Positions 36,437 through 47,187 of a DNA stretch of 64,000 nucleotides are shown here, one piece after another. This DNA comes from Strongyloides papillosus. Lineage: Eukaryota > Nematoda > Chromadorea > Rhabditida > Strongyloididae. The translations under genes were made by a program, and so were the position numbers. Location of the stretch: NCBI GenBank assembly GCA_005656395.1, contig SRSI01000073.1, forward strand, positions 992,001 to 1,056,000, given 5' to 3'. The notes beneath the pieces were generated by a model, which saw only the letters and a list, made by a program, of their open reading frames with translations, did not search any database and was not told the DNA's origin. Position 1 is the first letter of the stretch. Every line of letters begins with the position of its first letter.

Positions 36437-37214
36437 CATATTTCGTGCAATAAAATAATAATTATTTTTTTACCTGTGTAAATGCATTACTTAACAGGAT
36501 TTTATATATGTGAATGTAAGAAATTTCTTTTTTATTCATTCTTATCATGAACATTAAATAAATGAGTAGTTTTAATTTAAAATAACATTGAATTTATTTA
36601 TAGTACATGTTTACTAGTGATACGTCTTTAAACGGCTGAAATTTAATTTTTTATGTATAAATGCTACAAAATAATGATAAAAAAAATTAATTTATTAATG
36701 TGTAATAAAAGTAAACAATTTTGCATTTACTATGTTATTTTTATCATTCGTATTTTAATAAAAAAAGGTATTTCATATAAATTAAAAACAATGATATTAT
36801 CACACAAACAATCACCTATTTTTCACAATACAATTTTATGCAATAATAATTGTAATAAAGCATAAACCTTTAATTGAATCTTCCTCTAAGAAAATAATTC
36901 AAAAAACATATACTAATTCATGGTGTAAACCTACAAACTTTATAAAGTATAAATAATTAAATATATTCATTACATTTGTAGTCTCATAATATCTTAAAAA
37001 AACTATACATTACAGGAAAAAATACGGAATCTTTTAAATGCTAATTTTTGTTACACGCCTTTAAACGCACATGTATAAATTATAATTATCAGACTTTAAA
37101 GTATATTATATAATTCATAAATGTTTTTTACATAGTTGTTTTTTTAAACATAATTCCTATGATAAACGCTAGATAATTATTTAATACTAACATTTACAAG
37201 AAGGATTGTAAAAT
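36437..37214. other. Spacer between the two stomatin genes
   Basis: 778 bp of AT-rich DNA with no coding support; too long for a typical operon spacer. Confidence 0.5.
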
Positions 37215-38110
37215 ATGAGTAATAATGTTAATGACATTGATATTAAAGGTAATCTTTTTTGACGAGGTGTGAAGCTAAATATTTATACTTTTTAGATTTT
37301 CAAGAACAATCTTATTGTACTAAAATTATTGTTTTTTTATCATTTATCTTATTAGTCTTAACATTCCCATTATCTGTATTTGGGTGTTTTAAAGTTGTTA
37401 AAGAGTACGAAAGAGCTGTCGTCTTTCGTCTTGGAAGAATACGGAGTGGTGAACGAGGTCCTGGTTTATTTTTTATTAACCCTTTTATTGAAAAATGTAT
37501 TGTTTTGGATCACCGTATAATTTCTTTTATCATTCCATCACAAGAAATTTTATCAAAAGATTCCGTTTCCGTAAACATTGACGGAGTTGTTTATTTTCAA
37601 GTAATTAATACTGTTAAAGCAATTAACAATGTTGAAGACTACTTATCATCAACAAAATTACTATCACAAACTATCTTAAGAAATATTTCAGGAACAATGA
37701 AGTTATTAGAATTACTTGTATTAAAAGAAGATATCTCACATAAAGTTCAGAAGATACTTAATGAAGCAACAATAGAATGGGGTATAAAAGTTTATAGGGT
37801 TGAGTTGAAGGATATTTGTATACCAAAGAGTATCCAAAGAGCAATGGCAATTGAGGGAGAGGCATCAAGGGAAGCTGAAGCAAGATATATTACTGCAGAT
37901 GGTGAAAATAAAGCTTCAAATGCTTTAAAGGAGGCTGCCGATTTGATGTCAAGTAACCCAACTGCAATATATTTACGTTATCTTCAGACATTAAATAATG
38001 TAGGACAAGAAAATAGTACAACAATTGTATTTCCTTTTCCAATAGAATTAATGAATAATTTATTTCAAAATTTCAATAGTATAAAGTCTATTAAAAATAA
38101 AATACATTAA
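37215..38110 (+). CDS. Stomatin-family protein, copy 2
   Basis: Two exons: 37215-37248 and 37296-38110 (intron 47 bp, phase 1), giving 282 aa. It has the same plan as copy 1: a hairpin with LTFPLSVFGCF, then YERAVVFRLGRIRSGERGPGL, QEILSKDSVSVNIDGVVYF, IEWGIKVYRVELKDI, the EGEASREAEA helix and TIVFPFPIELM. The first intron is at the same place and phase as in copy 1, but the second intron (inside the VV-YF codons of copy 1) is absent. This indicates an old tandem duplication followed by intron loss or gain. The C-terminus carries a short extra Asn/Ile/Lys tail. A start further upstream would require reading through the intron, so 37215 is preferred. Confidence 0.95.
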
Positions 38111-38195
38111 ATAAAAGTAATTAAAGTTCTTTTTTTATTATTTTAACTATAAACAAAAATGATATAATAAATGTTTTTAAAAATATATGTATTTT

Positions 38196-39377
38196 TTAAT
38201 TAACTGTTACCGGTAAAAAAATTTCTGGCTTTTTATGACCTTCAGATCTGTAGTCAGCGAGAACACCCATATGTTTATCTTCTCTTTCAAATATTAAATA
38301 TCCTAAGATAGTATATTTTTTGGAATCTTTGTCAACATTTGAACGATACTCTTTAATAGTTCGTGGAATAACATTACGAATAGTATTTACCATAATATTA
38401 ATATATTGTCCATATAGGCATATTCCAATAAACATTAATGGTAATTCTCTTGTTATGTATAATGATGTTTCTGCAGGAACATTATACCCAAGTCCAATAA
38501 GGCCAAAGTTTTCATAGACATAAATTAATGAGTATATTAAATCATCATTTTTTCCAGCTAAATATGATTGATAATAATGATTGGCAGTGCAAATTATTAA
38601 TATTAATATTAAACTTCCAACTGATATATATACTTTTGGCATTTGTTTAGTTTTACCAGCTGCAATTTTCTTTGCCACAACAACATCACTTAACTTTCTA
38701 TAAAAAAATGATAAGTTATTATTAAAATAAATTTACCCTCTCTTTATTTTCTTTTGGATACTTAGTTTTATTTTGTAATACAAATCAATTACAAAACAAA
38801 TATATGCTTCTGAGAGATCAACATAAAATGCGATAACAAGAGGTATAGCAATTAACGTAAAAAGTATTTCGAATATCTTTCCGCCATCAGTTAAAGGATA
38901 TAAATCTCCATAACTAAAATAAAATATATATTTAGATTGGTTGTTAAATTACCCTAATGTTGTGCTAAGTGTGTAAATAAGTGATATTGAATTCCAAAAA
39001 TTAATTTCTTTAACATCAGTAACATTGAAATTTCTGTGACAATCGTCGACTTTTTCAATGAGAGCTACGAAATTCTTTACTATTTCCTTGTCATTTAACG
39101 AATCATTTGTTGACTTTAATGACAAGATTTTGGTAAAATTTTTAACATAATCATCAATCTCATTAATAGATTCAAGTTTAACATCTTCACATCTCATTTT
39201 GTATTCTAATCTTCTAGCTAGACTGGCATCTCTCTCCAATGTCTATAAGACGTCATTGATAATGATTAAATAAATAAAACTTACATAAATCAAATAAACT
39301 CCTAAACTTAGGTATATACCAATTACGATAATGTAAGCATAAAATCTAATTTGAACAATTTTATTAGTCTCTTCCAT
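38196..39377 (-). CDS. TWK-type two-pore-domain potassium channel
   Basis: Four exons on the minus strand: 39377-39285, 39242-38953, 38913-38737 and 38697-38196, with introns of 42, 39 and 39 bp, giving 353 aa. M1 (YAYIIVIGIYLSLGVYLIY) is followed by an extracellular cap helix with Cys and N-glycosylation sites. The first pore is TLSTTLGYGDLYP, its codons split by an intron inside the filter. M2 (ILFTLIAIPLVIAFYVDL) follows, then a basic cytoplasmic loop and M3 (ISVGSLILILIICTANHYY). The second pore is FGLIGLGYNVP, then M4 and a short tail. Two pores with four spans define the K2P family, which sets resting potential and is greatly expanded in nematodes. The second filter lacks the usual Asp after GLG. 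It is tail-to-tail with stomatin copy 2. Confidence 0.9.
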
Positions 39378-39602
39378 TTAATTAATCTTCCTTGATATAA
39401 AATAGTAAAAGCAGCTTAGGTAATGTAAGTTTCAAGAAATACAAAATTTGTCTGTTTATATATGATACCGTTACTTCTAAACACTCCTTATTTACCATCA
39501 AAAGCTAACAAGTTCTCCACGCCCTTTTAGAATTAATAACATTGTCCTATATTACTATTTTTAAATAATCTTCGAATTCTAAGTGAATATCTTATTATAA
39601 CT

Positions 39603-40100
39603 AGTCATCTGATGAGATCAAAATTTGATCATAATTTCTATCTTTTGCTGCATTTTGTTATTTTTCGCTGAAAACAACCGAATGCATCCTACAAAATATG
39701 ATATCATTTTAATTTCTTGCTTTTAAAACTTTAATAATTGACATCAACAATTACAGAATTTAAAATTAAATAGTTGTTTGATTTTTAAATTTCAATTGTT
39801 AATTCTAAATTCACATTTTTTAAACTTAATAAAGGTAAAAAAACATAAAATAATAGTAACATAATTTTCTTAGGTAATGGACGCATATTTCTAATTGTAA
39901 AGATTATATTTTAATTTGTTCATAAAATTTCTCTCCTACATTACTTCTTTTCATAATATCTATACTCGTTCACAAAAACATTTAATTAAAAATAATGACA
40001 TGTAGTGTAAAGTGTGTCGTCGGTGTGAAGCAAATGGTGGAAAATATTTTTAGCAAATACAACAAAAACGCAGCAAGTTTTGATCTCATTCTGATCTCTG
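39603..40100. mobile_element. ~500-bp inverted-repeat element (MITE-like)
   Basis: The left end (TCTGATGAGATCAAAATTTG ... TGCTGCATTTTGTT) is matched in inverse orientation by the right end (TTGCTGCGTTTTTGTTG ... AATGAGATCAAAA read inward) over about 50 bp with one ~20-bp gap. There is no coding capacity inside. The exact boundaries and target duplication are not clear. Confidence 0.45.
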
Positions 40101-41496
40101 TATTTACACTTCGTATAGATAAAATACTTGTATGACAATTTTAAAAGTATATAAAAGTACAGAAAAATTTATTTTTTTACCATGAGAATGACAAATTAAT
40201 ATGATAAAAATAAAAAGTTAATCAAATTTTATTTGGATTTTGAAATACTTTAAAACAAAATAAGGGTAAGTACTTTTATCATCAAAAGAATGTATATATG
40301 CTTTTCAAAAATCATAATATTAGTTATATATTAATATTATTAAGAAAAATTTAAATATTTTAACATTTAAAATAGAAAGTGCCAAAAGTTAATGAAATTC
40401 GTATATATTAATGTTTAATTTTTGTTCATTTGAAATGTTTATAATAAATTCACTTTCATCTTAAGATCGGGAATTTTATTTATACAAAAAAGAGTTGTTT
40501 TTTGAAAGTATAGTCAATATATTAATTTTTACTATAATTTTTTTTCGACAACTTGAACTTACATTATTTATCACTATTTTTTAATGTCTCATTATTTTGT
40601 AGTAATATGGATACACGTTTTGAAAAATATACTTCATATAGAAAAAACATTGAAGGGGTATACTATTTTTTAGATTTTAATTTGTTTAATTATGTTGTAA
40701 CGTTATATGAATTAATTACTTATAATGTCTGTTATTTTTTCTAGTTTGAATAAATTTCCTTTATGTATTTTACATAGATTTGTTTTATAATTGCATAAAT
40801 ATATTTATTAGTATGTATTTTAAAAGATGGCCGTTACATCTTTTGAGGTTAATTATTTCTTTAAAAATTGCTCTTGTATATAAAGATGATTTCTTAGATT
40901 GAAGTTTACAGAAATTATTTTAGTCCTTATATACTAATATTAATTTATTTAAATTTCAAAAGAGATAATAAACTGAAACACGCATATTGGAAGTTTTAAA
41001 TTCTTAGAAATTATAAATAAATCCACAATTTAGTTAAAAAGAAATATAATTTTTCTAAAGAAAAAAGAAATTAATGAAATTATTTTTTTAAATATAAATT
41101 TTTATCTATTTTGGTAATAACTTAAAATGATAAGAAAAAGTTTACATATGCTTTGTAATCTTATTTGGTAACAACTTTCAGAATTAATTTTAAAACAAAT
41201 ATTATAGAAGGTGTTAAACTTCAAATAAGTATAATTTCACAAAAAAAATTATATATAAAAAAATTACAAGAATTTAAAAATCTACAATGTCTGCAGAAAT
41301 ACACTTTGCAAGATCACCTATAACTTTATGTAAAGTTGATTTTTAAGAATGGTTTTGAAATGCATAAAAGAAAAGAAGTTTAAGGAATGAAAAATATTAT
41401 AAAACAATATTAATTTTAAATAACAAATTCAAAAACCTAGGTTTTTGTTGCATCAATATATGTTTATAATGGCATTCTGTTTATGCAAACGAAAAA

Positions 41497-41660
41497 AGAT
41501 GAAAATAAATTTCGATTAATATATTATCACTTTACTTGTCTTCATAAAAGTAATGCCTTTTCAGGAATTTAAATATTTGTTGCTTACAATTTAGATTTAT
41601 TGTAGCAAGCATTTTTTAATATATTTACATTTAGTTTTTATTTATTAGAAATTAAAATAT
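41497..41660 (+). repeat. Copy 1 of a dispersed repeat shared with 47.5 kb
   Basis: It carries GATGAAAATAAATTTCGATT, TATATTATCACTTTACTTG, ATAAAAGTAATGCC and TTTAAATATTTG, in the same order as in the inverted pair at 47500-47815. Confidence 0.5.
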
Positions 41661-41891
41661 TTTCTTTGTGGATACGTGAAATACTAAAAAAAGTATTTTA
41701 TTTTAACAAACCAACTGTAGGCCAGGTTTCGGTAATATAACTGGCGGCCAACGCATACACAGAGAATTAAGAATTACATTTACAGGTACAAAAAAATCAA
41801 ATACTGTGTAGTGGAAAAGCATACACAGAAAATTTATATATGAAAATAGTGGTTATTCAATGGAGTAAATTTTTTTATTAAAAGTCTTTTT

Positions 41892-42060
41892 GAAGATCTG
41901 TTCTATGCGCTTGTAAAACAATATCTTGACTACAAAATAAGGTACTAATAATTCTAATATATTAAGTATGAACTTTAAAAAATATTATAATTAGATCATA
42001 ATTAAATTTTGCTCGATTAAAAAACAATTTGACCTTTTGATTAAATATTTGTCAAAAAAA
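41892..42060 (+). repeat. Third copy of the ~180-bp repeat found at 17.8 kb
   Basis: It begins GAAGATCTGTTCTATGCGCT and continues with TTGTAAAACAA, TATTAAGTATGA.CTT.AA and AAATATT, in the order seen at 17939-18060. Confidence 0.5.
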
Positions 42061-43218
42061 TGTTTTTTTAAAGCATTATAATTTTGTCTACTTACAGAAT
42101 ATTTTAAAATTCATTAAAATTGTTGAAACAAATTATAGAACAATAAAAAAGTCATTGTATTAACACCTAAACTTCAGTTTCTATTACCGATTGCTTAAAA
42201 TCTAATGAAGATGGCGTTATAGAAACTTATTTTGATCTATTACGAATTAACTAACACTAATTGCACACAAAAGTTTATTAATTATGAAAAACTAAAAAGA
42301 AACATTATGATTTAAAAAAAGTATGCTATCTTCAACTCGCTAATGTTATATATGACTAGTGACGTAAAAATGACTCTACATGTATCTTTAAAATTGATTA
42401 CATTGTATAGATTACATGCGTAATTAATAGCATTAAATTTGGAAAATTACCTATTTTTAAAGTCATGAATAGTAAATTTATGCAAAAAAATGCATTTTGT
42501 TTAGTTGAATGATTCGAGAATATTTTAGATATTTATCTATATAATAACAATTGTATGGAAAGTGTATGTGCTTGACTAGTAAAAAATATTTTTGCTGATT
42601 TAAAATGTTTTACAGTATGTTCAAGAAACATTTTATAACCCGTTTGCTTACTGATATAAGGAGGAAAATAAGCAAAAGTTAAAACTTAACTTCGCTTACC
42701 AGATATTTAGGTTGGTCCTCTTAAAAATAATTTAAAAAAGACATGAGTAAGATCACCTAAAAAAATAGAAAAAAATATAAAAAATAAATAACACTTTTTC
42801 AAATTACCATCTTTAGAACTAACTGCAATTGAAGACACTTATTAATGACCATCTATCCATATTATTATAGGGATAATTATAATCATACTATTTTCAAAAA
42901 AATTACTTATCTTTTCTGCATAATTTTTTTAAATAATTAAATACAAGAGTTAGAATATTAGAAGTATTTACACTAGCCTCAAATAAGTCAATGTATATAT
43001 TGATAAAGGTATAGATGAACTTAATACATTAATCACTGAAATAATGCTACGAACAAGATTCCAACATTTACGTGATAATACTAAGTTTATAAAAATCAAG
43101 AAAGATAGAAGTTAGAGTAAACGATTTATAAAAAATTTAAATTTCGATAATCAAGAACAATTAAAATTATTTATTAGCGATTTCTATATTAAATCAAAAG
43201 ACAATGTATTAAAGATAG

Positions 43219-43543
43219 TTAATTTTTACTAGAAAATAATTTGTAAATTTTTTTATGATTGATACATAAGACACATTTCATAAATTTTAAATTTATAAAT
43301 TTATCAAGAAACAAACTTTCAAAATTTCCAGGCATATTATTAATATCAAAGCAATCATATTTTCTAGAAGGAAAGTTATGATTTTCTGTAGATGAAGTGT
43401 AAAGACGTTTGATATCATTTACACCTGGTGAAATCAAAGTTGTAAATTGATTACCATGATAATGTTTAAAATGATTTAAAAAATTTACAATTTTATCTTT
43501 ATAAAACAATTATTATAAGTGCAAAGAATCGATGTGTTGTCAT
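43219..43543 (-). pseudogene. Small secreted-protein locus with a single-base frameshift
   Basis: The minus-strand ATG at 43543 opens a signal-peptide-like start (MTTHRFFALIIIV) that ends in a stop after 14 codons. The +1 frame then stays open for about 94 codons to 43219. The change of frame falls at a TTTT run near 43508-43511. Removing one base would give about 107 residues, with CVLC and a further Cys, rich in Asn, Phe and His. A TATAAAAG box lies at 43597-43604. Either the locus is a recent pseudogene or the T run is miscounted. No family is recognised; the mature part is not clearly related to its neighbours. Confidence 0.45.
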
Positions 43544-45169
43544 TTGTTTGAGAATGATATCTTTCTATATGATCCCAAAATATTTCGAGATAGATACTTT
43601 TATACAAAAATAGCATTTTAAACTATTAAATCATTCATTTTTTTGTTTCACAAGATGGAAAAAAAATTTTATTTGTATAAGATATTAATGAACATATATT
43701 ATTAATATTTTATTAAGTAAAAGAATTGTAATTCTAACAGTTCTTTCTCATGATTGTTTTTTTTTTTATTTTTCCTGTAGAGAAAATTTTACCCCTAACA
43801 GTATGGTATATAAAGACAAAAAAGCGGTTACATAATTATTTTGAAATTTTGTCATAGTTTTATCGTGTAACCTCAAGTACTAATCTGTGTTGTTTTTTTA
43901 GTGTAAAAAAGGGATAAGAGGGACATATATAATATTGTGTGTGTTAATTAAGATTGATTAAGAGTCAAAGTAAGTTCCCTCTTTTGTTACTAACTAATAA
44001 TACCATAACTGTTAGGTGGCCGCTTTATAAATTTTGTAATTTGTGTTTAATTGTATTATCTTAACCTTCTTGCGAAATAAACTATCTTTTAACTTGTGCG
44101 AATACACCAACAAAACTTAAATAATTTTACTATTATATTTAAATACATGATTTGTTTAATTTCTACCAGTTATTTGAATGTTATTTTACAGAATACTTTT
44201 TTAAAAATATAATGAAAACGTTATTCTTATCTCTCTGTGCATTATATAAAAAAATTTTGTATATAAAATCATTAGTTAAAATAATAGTATTAAAAAAATG
44301 GCTAGTCAAGAAAATATTTTTATAAACTGCTGAAGATAATTTTTTTCTGATGGTTTTTCTGCATTTTCCAACACATTTTATTAGAATATATTTTTTAAGT
44401 TTGTCATTATCCTTAGATACATAACTTGTCCAATTTTTGGTCAGTCTTTTTTAATACAAAGTTTCCCCCCTTTTCCTGAGTTTTGTCTTTCAAATAAATC
44501 ATAAACCAAAAACTTTTATAAATTTTATGGAAAAGTTATATGTGGCACAGAATTAGACAAAAAAAATATCTAAAAAATGGGTTTTTTTTAAATATAACTT
44601 GTTCAATTATGGACTAAAAATTTTCAGATTCATTTTCCCCCTAAATTGAAATAAATACATTTACTAACTATTTAACCACAAAAATTGATCAAGTTTTAAA
44701 AGAATTACGTTTGAAAAAAATTGATTTTTACGAAAAATGAAAAAAAAAGCAAGAAAATTGATACTTGAATTAACATAATTTCTTTCGTGTTTAAGCAATA
44801 AACTTCCTTATAGTTTTATTTTTTAAGTTAGACAGAGATTTATATAATTTCACACAAGACCTAAACATGTAGATTTAACCAATACGATTTATATAAAAAA
44901 AGTGTAAATTTGATAGCATTTTAGGGCTTATAGTTTTACTCATTCTACAAACACATTCTAGCTCATTTTGCATGTAAATTCTATCTTATTTTGAATATAC
45001 CAAACGAGGTAGAATGCATGTGCAAAAAAATTCAATGTATACACAAAATGATCTGAAAATATATATGCAAAATCGGTATAAACATAGCTTATAAAATGAA
45101 CCAGAATGTAGATGTAAAATGGGATAGGATATAGCCTGTCGCCTACCCCATTTTGGATGGTCGGTTATT
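43544..45169. other. Intergenic stretch with an inverted repeat
   Basis: Holds the inverted repeat at 43792-44019 and a pair of 'ATAACTTGTCCAATT' words at 44421 and 44595, related to those at 18.7-19.4 kb. No gene is supported. Confidence 0.45.
43792..44019. mobile_element. 228-bp inverted-repeat element
   Basis: Left end CCCCTAACAGTATGGTAT; right end, read inward, CACCTAACAGTTATGGTAT. The short arms (about 18 bp, one gap) are flanked by copies of AAAGCGG just inside (left) and just outside (right). No frame inside. Confidence 0.35.
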
Positions 45170-45620
45170 TTAACATCGTTTACGACTTTTAGCATTCTGA
45201 GCATTTTCGGTCAAAACGACATGTTTAGGTTCTGTATGTACCAGCATTTGTACATCAATTGAAGACGACAATGTGGACACATTCAAATTTTGAAGTTCTT
45301 TTGAGGCTTGCTTTTCGTTGTTAATTCTATCTCTCCATTTTATCAATAAAGTAATTTGTTCAATCAAGATTCTCAATTCTTCTACTACGTCATTTCTAAG
45401 ATCGTTCTAAGATTGTTGACCATTTTGTGGGATTGGATCATCTTCACTTGAATTATTATCATCAGACATCTTTAATTCTTGATGATTCGTATGTACTGGT
45501 TCGTGCATTAAATTTTGTACTTCGTTTTTGGCCTGGAGTATTAAACGTTTATAATATTCTTCTACAGTTTCTGTAGATAATTTTTTATGATATCGAATGA
45601 CGTCTCGTCTTCCTCAGAAA
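45170..45620 (-). pseudogene. Gag-like coiled-coil fragment with an in-frame stop
   Basis: One minus-strand frame runs about 140 codons with a single internal TAG. It reads RRDVIRYHKKLSTETVEEYY, KRLILQAKNEVQNLMHEP, an acidic Ser patch (SDDNNSSEDD), the stop after NGQQS, then VVEELRILIEQITLLIKW, ending AKSRKRC. The order (a tryptophan-poor helical piece, an acidic linker, a basic Cys end) recalls an LTR-retroelement capsid. The codon use is clearly protein-like. It could instead be one exon of a decayed host gene. The 5' boundary is uncertain, with an in-frame stop just before 45610. Confidence 0.4.
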
Positions 45621-46753
45621 TAAGAAAATTAAATTTATTTTAGCCAGAAATTTTATAAAAGATTAATTTGTAGAGTTTATGAGAAAAATAAGACTAGACT
45701 ACATAATATTTCTCAATATTGTATAATCTTGTAAATTTACATAAAAATAATAATATTTTTAAAATTTTGTATTTATTATTTAAATTTTCAAATAATATTT
45801 TCCTACAATATTAAACTGTATATAGACTATATTATGTAAAAATACTTTGTAAATATTTAGTCTATACAGGAATTTAGTTTCTACACGAAACTCAACTGTG
45901 AAATACCTTCACCTAGTCTAGAGAAATCAAAGTTTGTAAAACTAGATAATAATATAAATATTAAAAAATTACTAATTATAGACAAAATATTCATCCAAAA
46001 GCATTATTTTATGGAATAACAATATTTTTATTATTCAGGATATTTTTATTTGAGTTAACATATAACACATCTTTATTATAACATAGTAACGCGTATATGA
46101 TAAAATAGCAATCAACTGTCATGAAAAGAACAGAACCTTCTAGAAAAGAGTGACCATTTAATATAAAAACAGCTAGTGTCATAAAAATATTCAGTTAAGA
46201 AAAAGGTCGCTTGTCTAGAAGGTAGGTTGTATAACTATATGATTTTATGTTTTATTATAATTTAGTGGCTATACCCCAGTTTAATTAATAAATTTTAACT
46301 TTTGTTTAAAAAAATTAATGGAAAAGTATTAAAAGTTAAAAATTAGCAGAAATAATTATTATATAACATTAAGTCAATTCTTAAACAAATTTAATGCAAG
46401 TTAATTTTTTTTCTTATCTTTAAATTAATAGTTTGAGTTAAAAAAATGTGTTGGAATCAGTAACATTAATAATTTAGTCATTTTGAATAATCTCTTCTTG
46501 AAGTTTTTTAGAATGAGTTGCAAATACATAATAGAAAATTCATTAACTCGAGTGATTGAATTACAAAACGTTTTTAAAAATAAAATAGAAATAATATAAA
46601 AATATAAAACCATATACTATTAGTTCATCATACAAATACTTTATAAATATTGTTTCCGAATACAATAACGATACTTCTTTTTGTAAAAAAATTTTTTTAA
46701 ATGTTTTCATTAAACCACTTTTACAGTTTTTAAGAGATCAAGATTGTCCATAT
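45621..46753. other. Intergenic stretch with a heat-shock-like element
   Basis: AT-rich. A perfect three-box heat-shock-type sequence lies at 46132-46146. No gene seen. Confidence 0.45.
46132..46146. promoter_or_regulatory. Heat-shock-element-like sequence
   Basis: AGAACCTTCTAGAAA fits nGAAnnTTCnnGAAn exactly. No heat-shock gene adjoins it, so it may belong to a retroelement terminal repeat or be chance. Confidence 0.3.
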
Positions 46754-47187
46754 TTATGGAAGAAAAAAACTACACTGAACAGGTGATAAGAAGCAATTAG
46801 TTTTTGTGTAGTTTGTTTGTTTTGGATTCGTTATTATCTGAATATTTGATATTTGTAAATCATTTAAGGAGAGTATTCTTTCATACCGTTCGATGTCTCT
46901 ACTATTTGTACTAGGAACCCGATTATTGTATCTCCGGTGAAGCTGAGAAAAAGGAATATATTGAAATTTACTGAGTAATGAATCTTGTTTTAAAAAATCA
47001 GGTAACAGTTTCCTACCATTGCTATAAAAAATATATATTTGATATGAAGCTTATCTTTTTTAGAATGTAAAACTTACATTCTCTCATTATCATGATTATT
47101 CTTAAGGGACATTATGTCTAAATATCCATTGGCCATCATGATGAAAATAGCCAGGCAAATACCAGTCACCAATGCACTGTACTTCAT
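46754..47187 (-). CDS. Allatostatin-C-like (somatostatin-type) neuropeptide precursor
   Basis: Two exons on the minus strand: 47187-47078 and 47021-46754, with a 56-bp intron (gtaagt...tatag, phase 2), giving 125 aa. It starts with a signal peptide (MKYSALVTGICLAIFIMMANG). The last residues, TNCFLSPVQCSFF, have the allatostatin-C signature: two Cys with six residues between them, Pro at the fourth position after the first Cys, and aromatics around the ring. Arthropod AST-C is CYFNPISC followed by Phe. Size (about 120 aa) and C-terminal position of the peptide also match AST-C precursors, which are ligands of somatostatin-type receptors. Unusually, no dibasic site stands directly before the ring; only single Lys104 and Lys110 precede it. 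An Arg-Arg pair lies at 66-67. It is the only Cys pair in the mature protein. Confidence 0.72.

Larger units (their letters stand above)
39378..43218. other. 3.8 kb repeat-bearing intergenic stretch
   Basis: Contains an inverted-repeat element (39603-40100), a dispersed repeat copy at 41497-41660 and a 180-bp repeat copy at 41892-42060. The sequence GCATACACAGA occurs twice near 41750 and 41820. A few codons at 42980-43090 resemble transposon debris. No gene is supported. Confidence 0.5.

Noticed and set aside
37259..37295. N-terminal extension of stomatin copy 2
   Set aside because: These bases are the 47-bp intron. The spliced 5' exon at 37215-37248 mirrors copy 1 in position and phase.
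40553..40744. 63-codon plus-strand frame
   Set aside because: Aromatic-rich, no signal peptide that fits, no splice partners and no family.
44986..45204. 72-codon minus-strand frame next to the gag-like fragment
   Set aside because: It overlaps the end of the gag-like frame in another frame and is rich in Cys/Phe/Tyr by chance.
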